From an uncultured Prevotella sp. (GTDB taxonomy: Bacteria; Bacteroidota; Bacteroidia; Bacteroidales; Bacteroidaceae), in NCBI GenBank assembly GCA_900770395.1, contig CAAGKM010000020.1, positions 25,319-89,318 on the forward strand: 64,000 bases of DNA. The letters are read 5' to 3'. The notes beneath the pieces were generated by a model. The model was not told the DNA's origin and did no database searches. It was given only the letters and a program-made list of their open reading frames with translations. Of this stretch, positions 41,964 to 51,435 are shown piece after piece. How positions within the stretch are numbered: position 1 is the stretch's first letter; every line of letters starts with the position of its first letter. A program made the position numbers and the translations under genes.

Positions 41964-43055
41964 TTATTCCGTCACAATATTGTTGAGAATATATTCCACC
42001 GGCGGGTCCTGACTTATTATCACGCCCTCAGGATTGATGACAAACAGCTTTGGAACAGCCTCCACCTTATAGTCTTTAGCGATGGCATTGTCGCGGAACG
42101 GCTTAACGTCGCAGGTGTTCACCCACTCTATTCCCTCCTCCTGCGACGCTTTCAGCCACGCCTCTTTCTTCTCGTCAAGACTGATACTTATCACCGTGAT
42201 GTTCTTTGCCTTAAGCTGGGCATACACCTTTTTCAGCTCTTTCATCTTTGCACGGCAAGGCACACACCACGACGCCCAGAAGTCGAGCAGCACGTAATGC
42301 CCACGAAAATCACTCAGCCTTACATTCTTGCCGTTGATGTCGGTGGTGGTAAAGTCAGGAGCAGGTTTGTCCTGTATCCATTTGCCGGCAAGCTCCTTGA
42401 ATTTCTTTTCAAACGAGCGCCATGCATGAGTGTTCTTATGAGGATTGTCAGCAAGGACATCGTTCAAGGTCTTCATCTCCTGAAAATCCATTGTGAGATA
42501 TCCATCGGCGGCATTCACTGCCGCATACGAATCGGGATATTGTTTAATAAAAGCAAGTCTTATCTTTTTGCCCTCATCAAACAAGGCATTGTTGTCATTG
42601 AGAGCCTCCTCTGCCTCAGCCATTTTGCCAGCCTCCTTCATCTCCATATAACGGCGTCCGGCCTCGTTTGCCTTGTCAGTCAACGGTTTCAGCTGTTGGG
42701 CAAGAGCCTCAAAGAGCTGCTGTTCCTTGCCATTCTCAGTGGTGACAGCACCGTTTTTGCCTTTCACTGTGATGTCATAGCTGCATCCCGGTTCCGCCAT
42801 TACCGTAACATCAAACTGATAAGGCTTGGTGCGCAGCCTGTACTCATCAGCATGTTCTATAGCAGTTGAGACGATGAACTCCATGCCGTCTACACTCACC
42901 GAGTCGACACTTGTAAGCTGGTCCTTCACCATCGACAAATAAACCTTTCCTTTATAAGGCTTGTCGAGCCTAACCTTAAAAGTTGCAGGTGACTGTGCGC
43001 CTGCATTAGCGCACAGCCCCAACAAAAATGACATTAAAAGAGATTTTGTTTTCAT
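41964..43055 (-). CDS. Secreted thioredoxin-like protein with DUF4369 domain (TlpA/ResA type)
   Basis: 363-residue protein with signal peptide (LLMSFLLGLCANAGAQ). A beta-rich DUF4369-like N-terminal domain (about 25-130) is followed by a helical linker and a TlpA-type thioredoxin domain (about 235-363). The redox motif is FWASWCVPCRAKM, and the cis-Pro follows in EAVPKLFVI. It probably reduces disulfides in the periplasm. It is the last gene of the gltX-waaA-ettA-tlpA operon, 19 nt after ettA. Confidence 0.88.
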   Translation of the reverse strand: MKTKSLLMSFLLGLCANAGAQSPATFKVRLDKPYKGKVYLSMVKDQLTSVDSVSVDGMEFIVSTAIEHADEYRLRTKPYQFDVTVMAEPGCSYDITVKGKNGAVTTENGKEQQLFEALAQQLKPLTDKANEAGRRYMEMKEAGKMAEAEEALNDNNALFDEGKKIRLAFIKQYPDSYAAVNAADGYLTMDFQEMKTLNDVLADNPHKNTHAWRSFEKKFKELAGKWIQDKPAPDFTTTDINGKNVRLSDFRGHYVLLDFWASWCVPCRAKMKELKKVYAQLKAKNITVISISLDEKKEAWLKASQEEGIEWVNTCDVKPFRDNAIAKDYKVEAVPKLFVINPEGVIISQDPPVEYILNNIVTE

Positions 43056-43074
43056 TTGTCTGTCCTCCCACTTA

Positions 43075-44766
43075 TCAGTCTTCCATGAGCTTGCGATAGC
43101 GGGCTTTCTTCACCTCAGTCTGTCCGCTCTGGCGCATCTTGTAGATTTCGTAGTCGGAGAAGCCTCCTTCGAAGAACGCTACATTGCCGTTGCCCTCAAA
43201 GGCGAGGATGTGGGTGCAGATGCGGTCGAGGAACCATCGGTCGTGGCTGATAACCACGGCACAGCCGGCAAACTGCTCAAGACCTTCCTCAAGAGCACGC
43301 AGGGTGTTCACGTCGATGTCGTTGGTAGGCTCGTCGAGCAGGAGCACGTTGCCCTCCTCCTTCAGTGCCATGGCAAGATGCAGACGGTTGCGCTCACCGC
43401 CCGACAGCACTCCACATTTCTTCTCCTGGTCAGCGCCAGTAAAATTGAAACGGCTCAGATAGGCACGCACATTCAAGTCTTTTCCTCCCATGCGGATGGT
43501 CTCATTGCCCTGCGAGATAACCTCGTAGACACTCTTCTCGGGGATAATGTCCTTGTGGGTCTGGTCAACATATGCAAGTTTCACGGTCTCGCCCACGGCA
43601 AATGTTCCGGCATCAGCCTTCTCCAGTCCCATAATCATGCGGAAGAGAGTGGTCTTACCCGCACCGTTGGGACCGATAACACCCACGATGCCGTTTGGCG
43701 GCAGCATGAAGTTAAGGTTTTTCAGCAGCACCTTGTCTCCAAAAGCCTTGTCAACGCCCTCTGCCTCAATCACCTTGTTGCCGAGTCGCGGACCGTTAGG
43801 GATAAATATCTCAAGTTTTTCCTCACGCTCCTTCTGGTCTTGGTTGAGCAGCTGCTCGTAGTTGTTGAGACGAGCCTTGCCCTTTGCGTGACGCGCCTTG
43901 GGAGCCATGCGCACCCACTCCAACTCTCGCTGCAGGGTCTTGCGGCGCTTGCTCTCGGTCTTTTCCTCCTGCGCCATGCGCTTGGTCTTCTGGTCGAGCC
44001 ACGAAGAGTAGTTGCCCTTCCACGGAATACCCTCGCCACGGTCGAGCTCAAGAATCCAGCCTGCCACATCGTCGAGGAAGTAGCGGTCGTGGGTGACACA
44101 AATCACAGTGCCCTCATACTGGCTGAGATGCTGCTCCAGCCAGTCGATGCTCTCGGCATCGAGGTGGTTGGTAGGCTCATCGAGCAGAAGAACATCGGGT
44201 TTGCGCAGCAACAGGCGGCAAAGTGCCACACGGCGGCGCTCACCGCCTGAGAGAACATTAACGGGAGTGTCGCCAGCAGGACAGCGCAGCGCATCCATGG
44301 CACGCTCCAATTTGCTGTCAAGGTTCCATGCGTCGGTGGCATCAAGCTGGTCCTGCAATTCTCCCTGACGGGCAAAAAGCTTGTTCATCTTCTCCTCGTC
44401 CTCGTAGTATTCGGGAAGACCGAACAGCTCGTTTATCTTGTTATACTCGTTGAGCATGTCCACAACTTCCTGTACGCCTTCCTCTACAACCTGACGCACA
44501 GTCTTCTCGGGGTCAAGCTTCGGGTCCTGCTCAAGATAGCCCACGGTGTAGCCTGGGCTCCATACCACCTCGCCCTGATACTCATTGTCAATGCCGGCGA
44601 TAATCTTCATAAGTGTTGACTTACCGGCACCGTTGAGTCCGATAATGCCAATCTTCGCTCCATAGAAGAAGCTGAGGTAGATGTTTTTCAGAACTGTCTT
44701 GTTCGTCTGGCGGATGGTCTTTGTAAGCCCCACCATTGAGAAAATGATTTTCTTGTCGTCTGCCAT
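43075..44766 (-). CDS. ettA: ABC-F ATPase EttA (energy-dependent translational throttle)
   Basis: 563-residue cytosolic ABC-F protein that binds the ribosomal E site and gates elongation according to energy charge. The two ATPase domains have Walker A GLNGAGKST and GPNGAGKTT, signature LSGGERRRVAL and LSGGERNRLHL, and Walker B LLLDEPTNHLD and LLLDEPTNDID. The linker (about 245-320) with AKGKARLNNYEQLL is the EttA type. Length matches the family. It is cotranscribed after waaA with an 18-nt gap. Confidence 0.95.
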   Translation of the reverse strand: MADDKKIIFSMVGLTKTIRQTNKTVLKNIYLSFFYGAKIGIIGLNGAGKSTLMKIIAGIDNEYQGEVVWSPGYTVGYLEQDPKLDPEKTVRQVVEEGVQEVVDMLNEYNKINELFGLPEYYEDEEKMNKLFARQGELQDQLDATDAWNLDSKLERAMDALRCPAGDTPVNVLSGGERRRVALCRLLLRKPDVLLLDEPTNHLDAESIDWLEQHLSQYEGTVICVTHDRYFLDDVAGWILELDRGEGIPWKGNYSSWLDQKTKRMAQEEKTESKRRKTLQRELEWVRMAPKARHAKGKARLNNYEQLLNQDQKEREEKLEIFIPNGPRLGNKVIEAEGVDKAFGDKVLLKNLNFMLPPNGIVGVIGPNGAGKTTLFRMIMGLEKADAGTFAVGETVKLAYVDQTHKDIIPEKSVYEVISQGNETIRMGGKDLNVRAYLSRFNFTGADQEKKCGVLSGGERNRLHLAMALKEEGNVLLLDEPTNDIDVNTLRALEEGLEQFAGCAVVISHDRWFLDRICTHILAFEGNGNVAFFEGGFSDYEIYKMRQSGQTEVKKARYRKLMED

Positions 44767-44784
44767 TGTTTCTATTGTTTTTTC

Positions 44785-46020
44785 TTAATTATCTCCGCCA
44801 ATACTTATTGAATTCAGGATTGTCTCTGTGGCTCCTGTCATGCTCTTCACAAAGGCTCCAGCCTTACGGCCTGCTTTTTTACGCTCGTCGTCGCTGCCTG
44901 TGAGCATTGATATTATCTCATGGAATTCCTCGTAGGTCTCAAAATCAAAACCTCCGCCAGAGCGCTTCAATCCCTGCGCCTCTTGGAAGTTCTGGTTGTT
45001 AGGACCGAATATCACAGGAATATCCCATACCGCAGCCTCAAGCACATTATGGATTCCAACGCCAAAACCGCCGCCCACGTATGCTATCTCACCATAGTGG
45101 TATATGCTGGAGAGCAGTCCGAAACAGTCGATGATGATACAGTCCGCCTGTGCAGCCTCCTCGGGAGTGGTCTGCGTGTAGCGCACTGTCTTACGCGACA
45201 GTTTTTGCATAATCTGCTGCAGATGATCCTCACCTATGACATGCGGCGCGATAATGAGTTTCCAGTCAGGATGACCGTTGAAGAAACGGATGAAGATATC
45301 CTCGTCGGGCTGCCAGCTGCTGCCTGCCACAAACGCATTGCATCCTCCCTTGAAAGCGTCGATTATGGGCAGCTGTTTCTGCTGCGTCTTTATCTCAAGC
45401 ACTCGGTCGAAGCGTGTGTCGCCCACTACCGTAACATTGTCAATGCCACGGTTATGTAGCAACTCACGGCTGATGTCGTTCTGCACATACAGATGAGTGA
45501 AGCATTTCAACACGTTTGAATAAGGCTTAGCGTACCAGCGGAAGAACACCTGTCCCTGACGGAAAATGCTCGACACACTATATGCCGGGATGTTTCTGTG
45601 CTTCAATATGTGCAGATAGTTATACCAGAACTCATACTTGATGAAGAACGCCATCACCGGACGCACCGTGCGCAGGAAGCGCAAAGCGTTGCGGCTGGTG
45701 TCCAGCGGCAGATAACAGATTATGTCGGCACCCTTGTAGTCCTTGCGCACCTCATAGCCCGACGGCGAGAAGAAGGTGAGCAGAATTTTGTACTCTGGAT
45801 ACATGGCACGCATGCGCTCCATCAAAGGGCGCCCCTGCTCAAACTCTCCAAGCGATGCGGCATGAAACCATATATAGTGCGCATTCGGGTCGACCTTCTC
45901 CCTGAGTATTCTCAGAGCCTGATGCTGACCGCACCACATCTTTCTGACCTTATCGCTGAACAGGCTGGCGATGATTACACCAGCCATATATATGTATATT
46001 GCTATATTGTAGACAATCAT
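44785..46020 (-). CDS. waaA: 3-deoxy-D-manno-octulosonic acid (Kdo) transferase
   Basis: 411-residue GT30 transferase that adds Kdo to lipid A precursor at the inner membrane. One N-terminal membrane segment precedes WFHAASLGEFEQ, holding the conserved catalytic Glu region. SSIFRQGQVFFRW follows, then YVGGGFGVGIHNVLEAAVWDIPVIFGP, with the family nucleotide-sugar motifs spread across it. Its ATG overlaps the gltX stop by one base (TAATG), so the two are coupled. Confidence 0.94.
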   Translation of the reverse strand: MIVYNIAIYIYMAGVIIASLFSDKVRKMWCGQHQALRILREKVDPNAHYIWFHAASLGEFEQGRPLMERMRAMYPEYKILLTFFSPSGYEVRKDYKGADIICYLPLDTSRNALRFLRTVRPVMAFFIKYEFWYNYLHILKHRNIPAYSVSSIFRQGQVFFRWYAKPYSNVLKCFTHLYVQNDISRELLHNRGIDNVTVVGDTRFDRVLEIKTQQKQLPIIDAFKGGCNAFVAGSSWQPDEDIFIRFFNGHPDWKLIIAPHVIGEDHLQQIMQKLSRKTVRYTQTTPEEAAQADCIIIDCFGLLSSIYHYGEIAYVGGGFGVGIHNVLEAAVWDIPVIFGPNNQNFQEAQGLKRSGGGFDFETYEEFHEIISMLTGSDDERKKAGRKAGAFVKSMTGATETILNSISIGGDN

Positions 46021-47537
46021 TACCCGAGCGTTTGGATTGCACGTTTCATACGACTGATGGTCTCCTCCTTGCCGAGGAAGGCAGAGATATCAAACATTCC
46101 CGGACCTTTTCCCTCGCCAACGAGACACAGGCGCCATGCGTTCATTATGTTGCCCAATTTATATTCCTTAGCGGCAATCCATTCCTCGACAATCTTCTCC
46201 TGACTCTCAATTGAGAAGTCATCGATGCCCTCAAGCACGCCGATAAGCTCGGTGAGCTGTGCGGCTGAGTCTTCCTTCCAGCGCTTCTTCGCAGTCTTCT
46301 CGTCGTAGCTCTCGGGAGCGATGAAGAAGAACGAGCACAGCGGCCAAAGCTCGCTGACGAAATTCACACGGTCCTTCATCATGGCGGTGACTGCTATCAC
46401 ACGCTCCTCGGTCTCATTCGGACAATGCTCCTTCACAATAGGCGTGAACAGCTTGCCAATCTCCTCACTGCTCTTTGCGAGGATATACTCATGGTTGAAC
46501 CAGATGCCTTTTTTATAATCGAACTTTGCTCCTGCCTTCGAGCATTTCTCAATGTCGAACAGAGGCACAAGCTCATCAAGACTGTATATCTCACGCTCTG
46601 TGCCTGGATTCCATCCAAGCATTGCGAGGAAATTGATGACAGCCTCGGGGAAATAGCCACTCTCACGGTATCCGCTTGACACCTCGCCGCTCTTGGGGTC
46701 GTGCCACTCCAACGGGAACACAGGGAAGCCCAAACGATCGCCGTCACGCTTACTCAGCTTACCCTTGCCCTCTGGCTTGAGCAGCAGAGGAAGGTGTGCG
46801 AAACGGGGCATTGTGTCTGCCCAGCCGAAAGCCTCATAGAGCAATACATGAAGTGGTGCTGACGGCAGCCACTCCTCACCACGAATCACGTGGGTAATCT
46901 CCATAAGATGGTCGTCAACGATGTTTGCAAGATGATATGTGGGCAGCTCGTCGGCACTCTTATAGAGCACCTTGTCGTCGAGAATATCGCTCATTATCCT
47001 AACGTCGCCGCGGATAAGGTCGTCCACATGCACGGCAACGCCCGGCTCAATCTTGAAGCGCACCACGTACTTATTGCCATCGGCAATCAGTCGCTCCACC
47101 TCCTCGGCTGACATTGTCAGCGAGTTACGCATCTGCATACGGGTGTGAGCGTCATACTGGAAATTCTGTATCTCACCACGCTTAGCCTCTAACTCCTCGG
47201 GAGTGTCAAAGGCGATGTATGCCTTGCCGGCATCGAGCAACTGCCTTACATATTTCTTATATATGTCGCGGCGCTCACTCTGACGGTAAGGTCCATGGTT
47301 GCCGCCAAACGAGACACCCTCATCGAAGGTGATGCCCAACCATTTAAACGACTCTATGATATATTCCTCGGCACCCGGAACAAAACGGTTGCTGTCAGTA
47401 TCTTCTATACGGAACACCAATTCGCCACCATGCTGGCGCGCAAAAAGGTAATTATACAATGCGGTACGCACACCGCCAATATGCAAAGCTCCAGTAGGGC
47501 TTGGTGCAAAACGCACTCTAACTTTTCTGTCTGTCAT
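46020..47537 (-). CDS. gltX: Glutamate--tRNA ligase
   Basis: 505-residue class I synthetase charging tRNA-Glu. N-terminal RFAPSPTGALHIGG contains the HIGH-type motif. FRIEDTDSNR follows, and the KMSKS-type loop is KLSKRDGDR near residue 255. First gene of a four-gene operon with waaA, ettA and tlpA. GltX is the known HipA target in E. coli; a hipBA pair lies elsewhere in this window. The promoter -7 box is at 47561-47568. Confidence 0.96.
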   Translation of the reverse strand: MTDRKVRVRFAPSPTGALHIGGVRTALYNYLFARQHGGELVFRIEDTDSNRFVPGAEEYIIESFKWLGITFDEGVSFGGNHGPYRQSERRDIYKKYVRQLLDAGKAYIAFDTPEELEAKRGEIQNFQYDAHTRMQMRNSLTMSAEEVERLIADGNKYVVRFKIEPGVAVHVDDLIRGDVRIMSDILDDKVLYKSADELPTYHLANIVDDHLMEITHVIRGEEWLPSAPLHVLLYEAFGWADTMPRFAHLPLLLKPEGKGKLSKRDGDRLGFPVFPLEWHDPKSGEVSSGYRESGYFPEAVINFLAMLGWNPGTEREIYSLDELVPLFDIEKCSKAGAKFDYKKGIWFNHEYILAKSSEEIGKLFTPIVKEHCPNETEERVIAVTAMMKDRVNFVSELWPLCSFFFIAPESYDEKTAKKRWKEDSAAQLTELIGVLEGIDDFSIESQEKIVEEWIAAKEYKLGNIMNAWRLCLVGEGKGPGMFDISAFLGKEETISRMKRAIQTLG

Positions 47538-47560
47538 TGTTGTTTTTGCTTATTTTGCTG

Positions 47561-47568
47561 CAAAATTA
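47561..47568 (-). promoter_or_regulatory. gltX operon promoter -7 box
   Basis: TAATTTTG on the minus strand, about 24 nt before the gltX start. Confidence 0.65.
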
Positions 47569-47677
47569 CTATTTTTTTTTGATTTTTTGACTTTTTTTCC
47601 TGTTTATCTTCGCAGAATTGGATTTTTTTGTGTATTTTCGCAGCCAGAATCTCTATTACGCATAATATTTTCACGAT

Positions 47678-49744
47678 ATGGGCAATTTTAACATCAAGGA
47701 AAACTCAATATTGAAGAACATACTTATCCGTGTGGCAATAGTGCTTTGCGCCACTGTCATCATTGTGGCTATGATGCCACGCGACGGCAATAGTTTTGCC
47801 CTCGTGGAAAAAGGAAAGCCATGGCAATATGCCGACTTCACGGCTCCGTTCGACTTTCCGATATACAAGTCGGAGGCTACTCTCAAGGCAGAACGCGACA
47901 GCATCACTGCCGCACATACACCTTATTATATATATAATGCGGATGTGGAAAACAATATCGTGCGCCAGTTTCTGAACGATTTTAAAGACGGCATTGAGGG
48001 GTTGCCAGCCGATTTTATCAGCATAATAGCAAACCGCCTGCACTCTGTTTACCAACAGGGGATACTGCCGAGCGATGACTACGGCAAACTGATGACCGAC
48101 ACCACCAGCACCATCAATATGGTGAACGGCAAGACGGCAGTGACCATAAAAGTAAAAAATCTGCTGTCAACAAAACGCGCCTACGAGCAACTACTTTACG
48201 ACGAGATGCTCTATCCTCACCGCCAGCTGCTGCAGAAGTGCAATCTCACCAATTACATCTCAGCCAACCTCATATACGACGGGGAGCGTAGCCGCTCCAG
48301 CCTGAATGAGATGCTCAACAGCATACCAATGGCTGTGGGACAGATGCAGACAGGACAGAAAATTATCGACCGTGGTGAGATAGTGAGCGAGAGCAAGAAA
48401 CTAATTATCGACTCCTACGTGTATGAAAACGAGCGGCGAGGCGGCGACAGCAATCAATTTGGCACCACCACGCTCGGTCAGCTGATATTCGTATTTATGT
48501 TGCTGACGCTGTTCACCACATATCTCGGCTTGTTCCGCAAAGACTACTTTGAGCATTCGCGAAACGCCGCCATGATGTATGCGCTCATCATTCTGTTTGC
48601 CGTGCTTACCGCAATTATGGTGCGCAACACGTTTATTCACGTGTATATTCTGCCATATGCGCTCGTACCTATATTTATCCGAGTGTTTATGGACTCACGG
48701 ACAGCCTTTGTCGCACATGTGATTATGGTACTCATCTGCGCCGTGATGCTGCAGCATAAATTCGAGTTCACCGTGATACAGATTGTGGCAGGACTTGTGG
48801 CTATTCACTCACTCAGCTCACTGCAATACCGCTCGCAGCTGTTCCGCACGGCGCTGCTCGTCACGCTGTCGTGCCTGGTTATGCAGTTTGCGCTCGACCT
48901 GCTGTATGTCACCACCATCAACAAGATTGACACCAACTGCTATCACTATCTTATAGTGAGCGGTGTGGCACTGCTCTTCGCCTATCCCCTGCTCTATCTT
49001 GTGGAGAAGGTGTTCGGATTTATCAGCGACATCACGCTCATTGAGCTGAGCAACACAAACAACGAGCTGTTGCGAAAAATGAGCGAGGTGGCGCCGGGCA
49101 CATTCCAACACTCCATTCAAGTGGGCAACCTTGCCGCAGAGATTGCCAACAAGATTGGAGCAAAGAGCGAGGAGGTGCGCATGGGAGCACTCTATCACGA
49201 TATTGGAAAGATACAATCGCCAGTATACTTCACCGAGAACCAGACTGGAGTAAATCCTCACGACGGACTGTCATACACCGAAAGCGCTGCAATAATAATA
49301 GGTCACGTGACCGAAGGTTTGAAGCTTGCCGACAAATACGGACTTCCGCAGCTCATCAAGGACTTCATATCCACCCATCATGGCATGAGCAAGACTAAAT
49401 ACTTCTATGTGAAATACAAAAACGATCATCCCGATGAATATGTGGACGAACTGCAGTTCACATATCCCGGTCCAAATCCCACCACACGCGAACAGGCTAT
49501 CCTGATGATGGCAGACGGAGTAGAGGCAGCATCGCGCTCACTGCCCGACTATCGTGAGCAGACCATCCGTGATATGGTGAACCGCCTGATAGACGGCATG
49601 CTCTCCGAAGGCTTCTTCCGCGAGTGCCCCATCACATTCCGTGACGTGTCATATGCGAAAACCGTACTGATTGAGAAGCTCAAGACCATCTATCACACCC
49701 GTGTGAGCTATCCGCAACTGAACACAAAAGAAGAAAAACAGTAG
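47678..49744 (+). CDS. PgpH-type 7TM-HD cyclic-di-AMP phosphodiesterase
   Basis: 688-residue membrane protein. An N-terminal membrane anchor and extracytoplasmic 7TMR-HDED domain (about 50-260) precede a seven-helix membrane block (about 265-465). A cytosolic HD domain (about 475-660) has VAPGTFQHSIQVGNLA, GALYHDIGK with the His-Asp pair, and ISTHHGM. This architecture is that of PgpH, which hydrolyses c-di-AMP. It is monocistronic and divergent from gltX, with a strong terminator at 49756. Confidence 0.92.
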   Translation: MGNFNIKENSILKNILIRVAIVLCATVIIVAMMPRDGNSFALVEKGKPWQYADFTAPFDFPIYKSEATLKAERDSITAAHTPYYIYNADVENNIVRQFLNDFKDGIEGLPADFISIIANRLHSVYQQGILPSDDYGKLMTDTTSTINMVNGKTAVTIKVKNLLSTKRAYEQLLYDEMLYPHRQLLQKCNLTNYISANLIYDGERSRSSLNEMLNSIPMAVGQMQTGQKIIDRGEIVSESKKLIIDSYVYENERRGGDSNQFGTTTLGQLIFVFMLLTLFTTYLGLFRKDYFEHSRNAAMMYALIILFAVLTAIMVRNTFIHVYILPYALVPIFIRVFMDSRTAFVAHVIMVLICAVMLQHKFEFTVIQIVAGLVAIHSLSSLQYRSQLFRTALLVTLSCLVMQFALDLLYVTTINKIDTNCYHYLIVSGVALLFAYPLLYLVEKVFGFISDITLIELSNTNNELLRKMSEVAPGTFQHSIQVGNLAAEIANKIGAKSEEVRMGALYHDIGKIQSPVYFTENQTGVNPHDGLSYTESAAIIIGHVTEGLKLADKYGLPQLIKDFISTHHGMSKTKYFYVKYKNDHPDEYVDELQFTYPGPNPTTREQAILMMADGVEAASRSLPDYREQTIRDMVNRLIDGMLSEGFFRECPITFRDVSYAKTVLIEKLKTIYHTRVSYPQLNTKEEKQ

Positions 49745-49755
49745 AATTAATCCGA

Positions 49756-49793
49756 AATATTGCACAAAACTCATGCTTTGTGCAATATTTTTT
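49756..49793 (+). terminator. Terminator after the HD phosphodiesterase gene
   Basis: AATATTGCACAAA and TTTGTGCAATATT make a 13-bp stem followed by a T run. Confidence 0.87.
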
Positions 49794-49856
49794 GCTTTTA
49801 CAGTTAATAAACATTAATATATATAGCTCATTTTCGGAAATACGGAACAATCTATG

Positions 49857-49864
49857 TAATTTTG
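49857..49864 (+). promoter_or_regulatory. Porin gene promoter -7 box
   Basis: TAATTTTG, 29 nt before ATG 49894, with T-rich -33 region (TTTTCGG). Confidence 0.6.
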
Positions 49865-49893
49865 CAGCCGAATAAGTATTAATTTTTATTTAA

Positions 49894-51435
49894 ATGAAGA
49901 CAAAAAGATTGTTTAGCTCAGCTGTTTTGGTTATGTCAGCGGGCATGGCGGTGGCAGGCGGACTGCTCACCAACACAAATCAGAATGTAGCATTCAACAG
50001 GATGATGAGCCGTGAGGCTTCTATTGGTATCGACGGTGTTTACTCAAACCCGGCAGGAGTGACATTCATGGCTCCTGGACATCATCTGTCACTAAACTGG
50101 CAGATGGCAACACAAACAAGAACGGTAAGAAACACATATCCTTTGTTCCAGAACAACGAGAACAACAAGAGCACAGAGCGCCGCTTCCAGGGCGATGCCT
50201 ACGCTCCCGTAATTCCTTCAATACAATATGCCTACAACTGGGACAAATTCTCTTTCCAAGGCAACTTCGCCATAACGGGCGGCGGCGGCAAGTGTGAGTT
50301 TGACAACGGACTCGGCTCGTTTGAGCGCATTGTGGCAAACACCGCCATTGGTGTCAATCAGCTGGCAGCAGGCATCGATGGAGCATCACAAGCTGCCGGA
50401 CTGGGCAATCCAGGCATATCAAACTATTTCCCCAACAGTGCCTACAGCTATAACAGCTATATGCGCGGACGTCAGTACTACTTCGGACTGTCATTGGGAT
50501 TGGGATATAAGGTAAACGACAATCTCGCTGTATTTGCAGGAGTGCGCGGTGTGTACGCTTCATGCAACTACTACGGATACATGAGAGACATCACCATGGG
50601 TATGAGCCAGCAGAATCCTGCGGGTGTGCCGCTCTATACAATGCTTGACAACACCAAGACTGATGCCGCCGACATTGAACTGAACTGCGACCAGACTGGA
50701 ATTGGCTTCACCCCAATCATTGGTATCGACTATAAGATTGGACGCTGGAACTTCTCTGCAAAATATGAGTTCAAAACCCGTATGCGTCTGAAGAACGAGT
50801 CGGTGAACAAGACTCCAAGTATAGGTAACCTGCCATTAAAGCTAGTAGAAATGGGAGTAAGCCCATTGGTGATGCAGTCGCCACAGATGCAGGCAACGCT
50901 CGGAGAATTTAAGGACAAATTCGATAAGTCGCTCGAAGAGGCTATCGGCGAATATACCGATAATAAGAAAGTGGCACAGGACATTCCCGCACTGCTCACT
51001 CTCGGCGTTGGCTACAGCCCAATAGACCAAGTGCGCATCAACGCAGGTTTCCACTATTTCTTCGACTGCCAGGCAACATCTTATAACAACCGTAATAAAC
51101 TGCTCGACCGCGGTACAATAGAGTGGAACGCCGGTGTGGAAGTTGACGCATCGAAACTGATTACTGTGAGCTGCGGATGGCAGAACACCAACTACGGCAT
51201 CACCGATGAGTATATGGATGACAAGTCGTTTGTGACAAGCTCAAACTCGATAGGAGCAGGACTCTGCCTGCACGTGTCGAAAAAGATGGATATCAACGTG
51301 GCATACTTCACCACACTCTACGGTCACAAGAAAGTTCCCGAGGAGGTTGACCTTATCTCAGCAAAGCCAACCTACACTGCCGACTATACCCGCACCAACA
51401 ATGTGTTTGCTGTAGGCGTTGACTTCAACTTCTAA
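49894..51435 (+). CDS. OmpP1/FadL family outer-membrane transport protein
   Basis: 513-residue beta-barrel. The signal peptide (SSAVLVMSAGMAVA) precedes the FadL-type hatch start GGLLTNTNQNVAFNRMM, then GVYSNPAGVTFM, the hallmark NPA motif. Repeated amphipathic strands run to the C-terminal Phe (VFAVGVDFNF). FadL proteins admit long-chain fatty acids or other hydrophobic compounds. The TAA stop overlaps the priA stop on the other strand, so the two genes share their last bases with no terminator between them. Confidence 0.92.
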   Translation: MKTKRLFSSAVLVMSAGMAVAGGLLTNTNQNVAFNRMMSREASIGIDGVYSNPAGVTFMAPGHHLSLNWQMATQTRTVRNTYPLFQNNENNKSTERRFQGDAYAPVIPSIQYAYNWDKFSFQGNFAITGGGGKCEFDNGLGSFERIVANTAIGVNQLAAGIDGASQAAGLGNPGISNYFPNSAYSYNSYMRGRQYYFGLSLGLGYKVNDNLAVFAGVRGVYASCNYYGYMRDITMGMSQQNPAGVPLYTMLDNTKTDAADIELNCDQTGIGFTPIIGIDYKIGRWNFSAKYEFKTRMRLKNESVNKTPSIGNLPLKLVEMGVSPLVMQSPQMQATLGEFKDKFDKSLEEAIGEYTDNKKVAQDIPALLTLGVGYSPIDQVRINAGFHYFFDCQATSYNNRNKLLDRGTIEWNAGVEVDASKLITVSCGWQNTNYGITDEYMDDKSFVTSSNSIGAGLCLHVSKKMDINVAYFTTLYGHKKVPEEVDLISAKPTYTADYTRTNNVFAVGVDFNF